Positions 56,111 to 64,000 of a stretch of 64,000 bases of DNA are shown in pieces. The DNA is from Mesotaenium endlicherianum. Its lineage: Eukaryota > Streptophyta > Zygnematophyceae > Zygnematales > Mesotaeniaceae. The stretch lies in assembly GCA_009602735.1 (NCBI GenBank), contig WELA01005791.1, positions 344,559-408,558 of the forward strand. The letters run 5' to 3'. The position numbers were made by a program, and so were the translations under genes. Position 1 is the stretch's first letter. Every line of letters starts with the position of its first letter. The notes under the pieces were generated by a model that ran no database searches, was not told where the DNA came from, and saw nothing but the letters and a program-made list of their open reading frames with translations.

Positions 56111-56879
56111 TCACCCCCCCGATAGAAAAAGCGACGTCTCGGCGCGTCAAGTCAGGTCTTACACATGTGGAGCAAACTAGTCAACAGTTTCAAGTCAGAT
56201 GCCACACATGTGAAGAGGACTAGTCAAAGGCGCCAAGTCAGGTGCTACACATGTAAGGTAGACTAGGCAAGGTCGTAGGTGGTGTGACCTTATTGGCTAG
56301 CCTACTCCTTAATGATAAAGAAAATTGTACAAGTTGGCCCAGAATCTGCCACGAACTCAAAAATTCATAGCGGCCACAGAACTGCTCCAAATCTGAAAAT
56401 TCGAGTGCCAGACGGACCGCGTCGGAGAACTCTACCGGGTCACCAAATTTGAGAGCATTCTCATTTCTGGAGTGTCGTTGAGAGCTGAGAGAGTAGGCAC
56501 TCCTCCAAATCTGTGCAGAAACTTCTGAAAATCATAAGTCCTTCTATACTTCTCCAAATTCTGCAAACTAAGTCTCAAACTGGGCGCTGTAAGATGTTCT
56601 ACCAGAGTCTTGAGTTTCAGAGCATTCCAAGTTCAGGGGAGGGCACAATGTCAGAAGGCATATTCTGCCCTAACAATGCCAGCAGCCTGACCCCCTTCTA
56701 CTTAGAGCATCATATCTCTCTCACCAGTGCTCCAAATTGAGCAAACTTGGACTCTAAATGACCGGCTACTCATGGACTACAGCCAGGTAAATTTTCAGAA
56801 TTTATTATGCAGAGACCTATTACCAGTAGCAGTTTTAGTTTTCTGTCCAGAAACTGCGAGAAGAGAAGAGTGTCTAATG
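56111..56879 (-). other. B2 3' untranslated region with polypurine tract
   Basis: The purine tract is the complement of the C-run at 56114-56121, next to the LTR. About 770 bases without a gene. The duplicated block seen around the N in B1 (9166-9230) occurs only once here. Confidence 0.75.
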
Positions 56880-59800
56880 TCAATTTTTCCTCTTTCTTGT
56901 TCTTGCAGGCTGCCTCCAAGGGGTCTTCTGCTGCTTCTTGATGGTGGCAGGCTGCCTCCCTGAAGTCTTCGGGCTTCTAGTAGAGAGACTTGGGGCTGGT
57001 CCAAGATGGGGGTTGGCGGCATGGAAGCGCTTCAACTTTCTCTGAACTTTGTCAAGGTAGTGCGCCGCCACCCAACTATTCTCCGAATCTGGATATCCTT
57101 TCCACTTGATCAAGTATTGCTGCTGTCTCCTGAAATTTCTCATAGCCACTATGTCTTCCACTTCGTACTCCAAATGATCATCCACTATTGTTGGGGCTGG
57201 TGGGGTTGTCACACGTCCTGGGAACTTGTTGTCGGGTTGCACATATGGCTTGAAGAGGGAAGCGTGGAATACGGGGTCGATGTGCATAGTCTGGGGAAGT
57301 TCTAGCTTGAAAGCAACGGGGTTGACTTGCTGGATAATCTTGAAGGGTCCCAAATACTTGGGAGAGAACTTGCTGCCGGCAGGCCTGTTGTTCAGGGAAA
57401 TGTTCTTGGATGATAGTAACACGTTGTCACCCACTCTGTACGTAATTTCTCTTCTGGATCTGTTCGCCACTCTTGCTTGAGCATCTTGCGCGTGTTGTAG
57501 AGCTTTCTTCGCTGCTGTAAGGGCTGCTTCTAATGTCTCCATAAAATCTGTGGCTGCAGGTACTTCATCATGGCCAGCCGTGAAGCTCAGTGGCGTGGTC
57601 GGATGGAAGCCATAGTTGAGGAAGAATGGGGACTCTTGGGTAGAGGCCTGCGTAGTGTTGTTGTAGGCAAACTCGAGGGGGGTCAAGTACATGTCCCAGT
57701 CTTGCTCGAGGGTAGACACGTAGGCCTTTAGAGAGGTCTTTAGGGTACGATTCATACGCTCGGTTTGCCCATCTGATTGTGGGTGGTAGGCAGTAGACAT
57801 ATCCAGCGATGTACCCAAGTTCTTGAAGAGATTTTTCCAGAAATGGCTTGTGAATCTTGGATCTCTATCTGACACAATTCTTGATGGTAGTCCATGGAGT
57901 CGGAAGATGTTGTCAAAGATGAGTCTTGCAAGTTGTGGTGCTGTAGCCTTAGTCGTCGTGGGAATAAAATGAGCCATCTTGGTAAGTCTGTCCACCACCG
58001 TGAGTATTGCATTATGGCCTCGAGGTGTCACGGGCAAGTCCACGATAAGGTCCATTGAGATGTCCGTCCATTGTCTTTCGGGGATTGGTAGTGGTTGGAG
58101 GAGTCCTCCCGCCTTTTGCGATGATGGCTTGATTCTTTGGCATGTGTCACAGCTCCTGCAGTACTCCTTGACTTGCTTAGACATGCCTGGCCAACAATAA
58201 GTCCTAGCTAGAACGCCCGTGGTCCTTAGGATTCCAAAGTGTCCTCCAAGAGGGTTGTCGTGTGCTTCTCGTAGAAGCAAGAGCCGGAGGTCTATGTCAT
58301 TAGGAACACATCTCTGGCCCGTATCTTGCCTCACCCAATAATTGCCTTCTTGCTTCTTGCATGGGTCCAAGGCTGCTTCTCCGTTCTTGTAGTAAGGGTC
58401 TCTTTCATAGGCGGCTGAAAATCGAGCTTCCAGATCTGTCTTCAGGGATACCATCACTGCATTTAATTGCAGTCTTGAGAGGGGGTCAGCCGGGTTTGTC
58501 TTGCCGGGCTGGTACTGAATCGTGATGTTGTATTGTTGCAAGTATCCGCTCCATCTTGCTTGTCTCCTTGAGAGATACGGCTGCGTTTGGAGGTGCTTTA
58601 ACGCCTCGTGGTCCGTGGTGACCAGTACTTTGCGTCCTTCAACGTAGCAGCGCCAAACCTTCAAGGCATGTACAATCGCCAATGCCTCTCGCTCCGTGGT
58701 TGTATAATTTTGCTCGGCTGGATTTAGCTTCCTTGACTCGTAGGCGATGGGCTGCAGTCCCTTGCCTTGGTCTTGAAGCAGGATTGCTCCTATTGCATAG
58801 GAAGATGCATCGGTGATGACGTGGAAGGGCCAATCTGGGTTTGGACTTGGGAGTGTGAGCACCGGGGATGTGGTCAATCTTCGCTTTAACTCTTGAAATG
58901 CCTCTTCCTCTTTCTCGGTCCATGTATATAGCCTGTCCTTCTTGAGTAGATCTGTCAGGGGGGCTGCTATGTGCGAGAAGCCTTGGATGAATTTTCTGTA
59001 CCAATTGGCAAATCCCAAGAATGACTGGAGTTCTTTCTTGGTCGTGGGGGTTGGCCATTCCTCCACCACCGTGGTCTTCTTGGGGTCCATCTTGATGCCA
59101 TCAGCAGTCACGTGGAGACCTAGGAACTCCACTTCTTGTTTGGCAAACTCGCACTTTGACTCCTTCGCAAATAGCTTGTTTTGCTTCAATACTTCAAGGA
59201 CTTCTTTCAAGTGTCTCGCATGCTCTTCAAGGGTCTTGCTGTAGATAAGGATGTCATCGATGAATACCACCACAAATCTGTCCAACATGGGCTGAAATAT
59301 GGTGTTCATCATAGTCATGAAAGTTGCTGGCGCGTTGGTGAGTCCAAATGGCAGGACCATGAACTCAAAATGTCCATATCTTGTCCTGAATGCCGTCTTC
59401 TCTATGTCCGGTTCTGCGATGCGAATCTGGTGGTAGCCGCTCCGTAAGTCAATCTTCGTGAAGTACTTGGCTCCAACCAGCCGGTCCATGAGCTCATCCA
59501 TGCGCGGCAGCGGGTATCGATTCTTGATGGTGATCTTGTTGAGGGCGCGATAGTCCACACACATCCTCAAGGTACCATCTTTCTTCTTGACAAATAGCAC
59601 CGGGGCTCCAAATGGCGACTTGCTAGGTCGAATGAAGCCATGCTCCAGTAGCTCCTTGATTTGCTTCTTGACTTCGTCTAGCTCCGTGTATGACATTTTG
59701 AACGTAGGCCGAGAGATGGGCTTGCTTCCGGGCTCCAACTCTATCTTGTGGTCTACGAATCTTTTGGGGGGTAGGCCCTTGGGCAATTCCGGGGAGAACA

Positions 59801-60545
59801 CTTCTTTGTAGTCTCCTAAGACTTCTTGTATCTCCTTGGGAACGGGGCTGCCTTCTTGACTCTCGATGTCTTTCTTGATGTCTTTTGGCGTGATCAAGGC
59901 CAAAAGAAGCTCGTGTCCCTTCCTCACAAGTCTCTTGAGTTGGAGGGCGGACAATAGTATCTCGTGTGCCGGCTTCTGGATGTCTTGGGTCTGGATATTC
60001 TGGATTGCGCGCAAAATACAGATTCTTGAAGTGATGTCATTCTTGATCTTGATAGTACCGGTCCTCCAATCAACTTGGGGGTTGTGCTTGGTCAACCAAG
60101 GCGTCCCTAGGATGACGTCGTACTTGCCCAATTGCATGGGGGAGAACACTACTCTATCCTTGAAGGACTTGATAGAGAGTGCCAAGGGGTACGTCTTCTT
60201 GGAAGGGGTAGTATAGGAGAATCCATCGGGCATCATAATCTCCTCGTCGTGGTCAAGAGTTCGCATAGTAATACCGTGCTTGGTGGCAAAATCTGCAGCA
60301 ATGAAGTTGCCTTGAGCTCCGCTATCCACCAAGATGTGGACCTTCTCTCCTCCAAGGTAACCTCTCAAACTCATTGGGGCTGGAACGTCGTCTTCAACGG
60401 GGGTCTCCACCTCACTTGGCGTGTTGCCTTCTCGTGAAGTGGGTCTTGGGGTGGTAGGCTCCTGGCCTACCGGCGCTGTCCGTTTTTTGACAACTTTTTG
60501 GGGCATGAAAGTGCACGATGGCCCTTTTCCTTGCAATAAAAGCAT
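56880..60545 (-). CDS. B2 Pol: protease, RT, RNase H, integrase, chromodomain, 1221 aa from first Met
   Basis: Expected as a Gag-Pol fusion by -1 slippage at 60482-60488; the Met at 60545 lies inside gag and is only the ORF start. Protease Asp74 in [11 protein letters not shown] has VDYRALN and [10 protein letters not shown] with both Asp. RNase H has [12 protein letters not shown] and TTDHEAL. Integrase has an H-H-C-C region (CDTCQRIKP), [16 protein letters not shown] and [13 protein letters not shown]-type segment ([17 protein letters not shown]) is followed by a chromodomain ([22 protein letters not shown]). All catalytic residues are present. It differs from B1, where two codons became stops. 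Confidence 0.96.
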   Translation of the reverse strand: MLLLQGKGPSCTFMPQKVVKKRTAPVGQEPTTPRPTSREGNTPSEVETPVEDDVPAPMSLRGYLGGEKVHILVDSGAQGNFIAADFATKHGITMRTLDHDEEIMMPDGFSYTTPSKKTYPLALSIKSFKDRVVFSPMQLGKYDVILGTPWLTKHNPQVDWRTGTIKIKNDITSRICILRAIQNIQTQDIQKPAHEILLSALQLKRLVRKGHELLLALITPKDIKKDIESQEGSPVPKEIQEVLGDYKEVFSPELPKGLPPKRFVDHKIELEPGSKPISRPTFKMSYTELDEVKKQIKELLEHGFIRPSKSPFGAPVLFVKKKDGTLRMCVDYRALNKITIKNRYPLPRMDELMDRLVGAKYFTKIDLRSGYHQIRIAEPDIEKTAFRTRYGHFEFMVLPFGLTNAPATFMTMMNTIFQPMLDRFVVVFIDDILIYSKTLEEHARHLKEVLEVLKQNKLFAKESKCEFAKQEVEFLGLHVTADGIKMDPKKTTVVEEWPTPTTKKELQSFLGFANWYRKFIQGFSHIAAPLTDLLKKDRLYTWTEKEEEAFQELKRRLTTSPVLTLPSPNPDWPFHVITDASSYAIGAILLQDQGKGLQPIAYESRKLNPAEQNYTTTEREALAIVHALKVWRCYVEGRKVLVTTDHEALKHLQTQPYLSRRQARWSGYLQQYNITIQYQPGKTNPADPLSRLQLNAVMVSLKTDLEARFSAAYERDPYYKNGEAALDPCKKQEGNYWVRQDTGQRCVPNDIDLRLLLLREAHDNPLGGHFGILRTTGVLARTYCWPGMSKQVKEYCRSCDTCQRIKPSSQKAGGLLQPLPIPERQWTDISMDLIVDLPVTPRGHNAILTVVDRLTKMAHFIPTTTKATAPQLARLIFDNIFRLHGLPSRIVSDRDPRFTSHFWKNLFKNLGTSLDMSTAYHPQSDGQTERMNRTLKTSLKAYVSTLEQDWDMYLTPLEFAYNNTTQASTQESPFFLNYGFHPTTPLSFTAGHDEVPAATDFMETLEAALTAAKKALQHAQDAQARVANRSRREITYRVGDNVLLSSKNISLNNRPAGSKFSPKYLGPFKIIQQVNPVAFKLELPQTMHIDPVFHASLFKPYVQPDNKFPGRVTTPPAPTIVDDHLEYEVEDIVAMRNFRRQQQYLIKWKGYPDSENSWVAAHYLDKVQRKLKRFHAANPHLGPAPSLSTRSPKTSGRQPATIKKQQKTPWRQPARTRKRKN
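60453..60488 (-). promoter_or_regulatory. B2 -1 ribosomal frameshift signal
   Basis: On the minus strand gag reads TCA AAA AAC, giving the heptamer A_AAA_AAC (complement of 60482-60488). Ten bases later a perfect 7-bp stem GGTAGGC/GCCTACC with a 5-base loop spans 60453-60471 and contains the gag stop. Pol is in the -1 frame. Confidence 0.8.
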
Positions 60546-61747
60546 AGTCCAGCCGTCATGAGAGCTTCTTTTTCAGCCGGGGAGAGTCTTGCTTTCACTC
60601 CTTGCTGGTTTCTTGCATCATAAGTGTCATTGGAGGGTCTTCCACTCTTCCGGGCAGCCGCGGGGTCCCTTTTAATAACTCCGATTTCCATGGGTGTGGG
60701 TCCAGATTCGGATGTGGAAGGGGCTGCGTACACCCGCGTCGTCGGTACCCGTGAAGATGAAGGCACGGAGTGCTTGAAATCCAAGGTATCCACCTTTTGG
60801 GCCACTTCAATGATCTTTGAGAAGTCCGTCAAGTCGCGTAACTCCACTTCCTTTGCCACCTTGGGTTTGAGGCCAAAGATGTAGCGGTCAATCTTCTCCT
60901 CGAGAGACATGTTGGGGATCTCAAGAGTGAGGGCGTGAAATCTGGATGTATACTCTTGAACGGACGTCGTTTGCTTGAGATGGTGGAGCTTTCCTCGGGC
61001 AATCTTCTCCGCATTGATGGGCATGAATTGCTTCTTGAGGGCCTCACGAAAATCTGCCCATCTTGCATATGATGGTGGGGGCTCTTGGCCGAGCATGGGG
61101 TGCGCCATAGCTTGATATATAGCCGCTTGATAGTTACGCCACCATGATGTTGCTGCTCCTCTAAGTAAGGTAACGGCAAAGGGAACGTAGTCCTCCTCGG
61201 GTACTTCAAGGAATGCGAGGTACGTCTCCACTTGGTAGAGCCATAAATTCAGGTTGGCACCTTTCCCGGGGTTGAAAGTGTCGGGTTTGCCGGGCTTGAT
61301 GAGTTTCCTTGCTCTCGTTGGCTCTTGTGGAGGCGCTTGAGCCGGGGCTGGATTTTGAGCATTGCTCGCAATAGGGGCAACCATGGCAGCCGTAGCTTCT
61401 CTTGACGCTTGCACGGTTGCTTCATAGGTGGCCAAGCCCACTTGGTTGTGGACGGTCATTAGGAAGGCTGCCCACTCATTTGCGGGAACTCCTTGTGGTG
61501 GGGTCAACTTTGCTATAGCGGCTGCCACGGGATTTGACGGTGCTCCTCCTTGTGGTGCTTCTTGTTGTTGCAGATTTCCTTGAGTAGGCTCTCCCATCGA
61601 CGCTGGAGGAGGGTGTGCTCCTCCTTGTGGTGCTTCTTGTTGTTGCAGATTTTCTTGAGTGGGCTCTCCCATCGGCGCTGGAGGAGGGTGTCTTGGAGAG
61701 GAAGGGCTTCCTTCAAAAGCTTGCTGTTGGTCTTGAGGATCGGCCAT
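60467..61747 (-). CDS. B2 Gag, 426 aa
   Basis: Same architecture as B1 Gag, with only a few substitutions: Gln/Pro-rich N-terminus containing a tandem 25-residue duplication (residues ~20-70), a capsid-like core ([20 protein letters not shown] ... [14 protein letters not shown] ... [19 protein letters not shown]) and one CCHC knuckle, [14 protein letters not shown]. The start codon is the first ATG after the primer site, and the stop TAG (60467-60469) lies within the frameshift hairpin. Confidence 0.95.
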   Translation of the reverse strand: MADPQDQQQAFEGSPSSPRHPPPAPMGEPTQENLQQQEAPQGGAHPPPASMGEPTQGNLQQQEAPQGGAPSNPVAAAIAKLTPPQGVPANEWAAFLMTVHNQVGLATYEATVQASREATAAMVAPIASNAQNPAPAQAPPQEPTRARKLIKPGKPDTFNPGKGANLNLWLYQVETYLAFLEVPEEDYVPFAVTLLRGAATSWWRNYQAAIYQAMAHPMLGQEPPPSYARWADFREALKKQFMPINAEKIARGKLHHLKQTTSVQEYTSRFHALTLEIPNMSLEEKIDRYIFGLKPKVAKEVELRDLTDFSKIIEVAQKVDTLDFKHSVPSSSRVPTTRVYAAPSTSESGPTPMEIGVIKRDPAAARKSGRPSNDTYDARNQQGVKARLSPAEKEALMTAGLCFYCKEKGHRALSCPKKLSKNGQRR

Positions 61748-61771
61748 CTTCTTGTGCTACCAAAGTGCCTA

Positions 61772-61783
61772 GCTCCGATACCA
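61772..61783 (-). promoter_or_regulatory. B2 primer-binding site
   Basis: The complement reads TGGTATCGGAGC, one base from the 5' LTR at 61785. Confidence 0.88.
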
Positions 61784-61784
61784 C

Positions 61785-62286
61785 TGTAGTGATACAGATA
61801 AATAAAGTACTTAGTAAAACAGAATACTTTATCTATTCAAGACAAGGATCTTTGAACACAAGTGGTAGCTTCTTGAAAGAGAGATGGCTTCTTGAAAGTT
61901 AATATATTTCTGGATTTTGGCAAGTACAAGAGTGATTCTGGAATGTCTTTCTATGTTCTAGCTCTTGTTTATATACTTGCTACATAAGTAATTTCTAGGA
62001 AAGTGTATGTTGATGTGTTGGCACCCAACACATCCCAAAACTTGCCACCTCTTTCTAGAATAATGTACACATGTCCTTTTGACCTAAAAATGGCACATTT
62101 GACTTTTGCCACATGGAGTTCTTCTAGGTCTTTCCTCTAACTTCAAAAATGCCTTGGAAGGTTCAAAGGACATGAACCAAGTTACTAGAGTACCTATTCA
62201 CACTTGACTCCACACAAAATACTCCAAATATATTCGAAAACATTAAAATATATGCAAACTAACATATAATAACTCAATTCACTACA
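61785..62286 (-). repeat. B2 5' LTR (502 bp)
   Basis: Partner of 55608-56110 with few differences, bordered by the second AGTAA. Confidence 0.93.
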
Positions 62287-62291
62287 AGTAA

Positions 62292-62900
62292 GGGGAACTT
62301 TTGCTACTTGTTACAACTTTCCAGACTCCAAGCTAGGGTATATACTACTCTATTGATCACATAGGTCCTTCTCCATGACATGTACCCACCCTTGAATGCA
62401 ACCCATGCTCTTTTATCAGGGCGGTCAGCTGACTATCCAAGAATGTGTCAGCAAGCTAACCTAAGTTGACTACAGCCTGCTGTCCTTGGCAAAGTCATTA
62501 CAATAAATAGTAATTAATCAACAATTGCATCAATCAAATTGATATATCTAACAATACACTGATTCATTACACTAGCTGTGATGTGCTTTTGATGTATAGT
62601 AAGTTAACCAAAAAAATAACATAAAGATTACTTATGTATGAGCAAACTTTATCCAATAGTAATTTGTTAAGTCGATTTATCTCATTGACCGAGTGCAGTC
62701 CAGACAAACAAGAGACAAAAATTTGATTTGTACCTCTAAGAAACACATTTTTTTTTTTTTGTATGCGTAACACATGAAGACGCGATGACTCGCACCAAAA
62801 GGTCACGGGTTCCAAGCTCCTTGCATTGTTCCCTTTTCTTTGCTTCCTATCGGCGCCACTGACCTACTAAAAACATGAATTCTCGTCTCTTTCTAAGCAA
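62292..62900. other. no gene; family A LTR scrap and tRNA-like stretch
   Basis: A minus-strand family A LTR fragment spans about 62415-62572, ending ACTGATTCATTACA. A T-run (about 62749-62760) is followed by GCGATGACTCGCACC and GGGTTCCAAGCTCC (62786-62820), which loosely resemble A- and B-box parts of a tRNA-derived SINE. No coding sequence is seen. Confidence 0.45.
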
Positions 62901-62910
62901 GCTCATATAT

Positions 62911-62911
62911 G

Positions 62912-62984
<73 letters not shown>
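62911..62984 (+). repeat. (GA)n microsatellite
   Basis: Almost pure GA dinucleotides with one AAAG interruption near 62936. Confidence 0.95.
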
Positions 62985-62986
<2 letters not shown>

Positions 62987-63900
62987 TTGTAACGGTGGCT
63001 GTCGGCAGGCGCTAGGCATTGCGCAAGGGCAAGGAAATGGGAAGCTAAACTTATGAGCGTATTGTTGCGCCAAGAACGAGGAAGAGCAATAGCGATAAGC
63101 AATGTTATGGCCAAGAGAGAGAGGGCGGATTCTTGCCTTAATGTGCATTCCTGACGGGCATTATGAGCAACCTACACTAGAAGCGAGGAGAGCAAGAAGG
63201 CACAATCAAACAACATGAGCATTAAGTCACCACAAACGCAAAAAATATCATCACTCTCATGAAATCGAACATACAAAGGTAACACCAGAATGGTGTTAGG
63301 TCGCGGCCTAAGTAGGGTGCCCTCACAATCTATGTCCAGCTCCCACGAAGTGAAACGAAACACCACCTACTACGGATGACGCGTCATCGCGTCATAACAC
63401 ACAAATCGAAGTGTACTATAAGTGCAAAAAGGTACGAAACGAAGGACGGACACAAAAATGTACGATTCAAGTCAAAAAATAACTTGACTCCCCCTCACCC
63501 CTTACTCTCCCTACCCCCTAGCGAACACGAGGGCATACCCGTCGGGATTGCTTATGGTACGTAGCGGTCTAGCCATGGATAGAAGAGGATCCTACTGGGT
63601 ACCCGCGCCGACCCTTCTTGCGAGCAAACCGGAGGGTCGTCCTCCATACGTGTGGGCAGCAACACCACGTGTGGAGGTAGAGAAGGAGCGCGTGCTTCGG
63701 GGGGAGCGAGGGAGCCTCACAGTTGCTCAACAGCAGATCCTCGTGAGCAGAGCATGGGTCCCAATGTTCACCACCACTGCACACAGATTAGACCATCCTC
63801 ACCTACCACTCTAACCCGACTAACCACTAAGACCTGTCATCAACCCTCCACCCTCGTGTCCTACTACTAGACATCAAAGATACTCGACAAGGACGGGCAT
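62985..63900. other. no recognised gene
   Basis: The ORFs here are under 90 aa and have no motif. An 88-aa ORF (63548-63814) is opposed by a 71-aa ORF on the other strand; neither has a recognisable family. Confidence 0.5.
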
Positions 63901-63905
63901 GACAA

Positions 63906-63918
63906 GAGTGAGTGTGTT

Positions 63919-64000
<82 letters not shown>
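63906..64000 (+). repeat. (TG)n(GA)n compound microsatellite reaching the window end
   Basis: A GTGTGT stretch (63913-63933) changes to GAGAGA to the last base, with one GACAGA interruption near 63965. Confidence 0.95.

Larger units (their letters stand above)
55608..62286 (-). mobile_element. Ty3/gypsy chromovirus family B, copy B2, intact, 6679 bp
   Basis: LTRs 55608-56110 and 61785-62286 are flanked by the exact duplication AGTAA (55603-55607, 62287-62291). Gag and pol are open, and the primer site, purine tract and frameshift signal are present. By sequence it could be autonomous. B1 is a close relative with lesions. Confidence 0.95.

Noticed and set aside
62911-64000. CRISPR-like or other regular array at the GA repeats
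   Set aside because: These are simple dinucleotide microsatellites without spacers.

Overview
This window is almost entirely transposable-element DNA from a large, repeat-rich eukaryotic genome. The organism is probably a streptophyte (plant or charophyte alga). The reasons are Ty3/gypsy chromoviruses primed by the initiator-Met-type site TGGTATCGGAGC, a TRIM, a LARD-like element and a BED-finger hAT with a spliceosomal intron. A charophyte such as Chara is possible, but that is an impression rather than something shown here. I found no convincing ordinary host gene.

Left part (1-27885): one old Ty3/gypsy element of 'family A', called copy A1, whose 5' part lies outside the window. It has been broken by successive insertions with readable target duplications. 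These are a 471-bp TRIM (129-599), a 4.7-kb non-coding LARD-like element on the minus strand (1790-6470), a piggyBac transposon (7889-16651) which itself carries a 6.7-kb gypsy 'family B' element (B1, 8024-14703, minus), and an 8.1-kb hAT (18220-26300). A1 ends with its LTR at 27151-27885.

Middle (27886-37116): a decayed third gypsy lineage (family C) with RT/RNase H, integrase and a PHD finger, its LTR-like repeats, two minus-strand solo LTRs of family A, a solo TRIM LTR, and many eroded family-A LTR pieces.

Right part: a 17.4-kb compound insertion, 37122-54557, flanked by the 5-bp duplication ATAAT. The outer family-A element (A2) has LTRs at 37122-37843 and 53838-54557. A second element (A3, about 43532-52239) sits between the outer pol and the outer third ORF. 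A3 has intact gag, pol and ORF3. A second family-B element (B2, 55608-62286, minus) has intact gag and pol. The last 1.7 kb holds an LTR scrap, unrecognised sequence and (GA)n/(TG)n microsatellites.

The most interesting biology is in family A. It is a chromodomain-bearing gypsy element with an extra unrecognised gene (ORF3, roughly 540-560 aa) between pol and the 3' LTR. A splice-donor motif in U5 and a TACTAAC branch site plus AG acceptor just before the ORF3 ATG suggest a spliced subgenomic RNA. Two ORF3 types ride on nearly identical gag-pol. Families A and B both place a textbook -1 frameshift heptamer and a perfect hairpin at the gag/pol junction. Four isolated N characters, each flanked by a short duplication, look like assembly joins.
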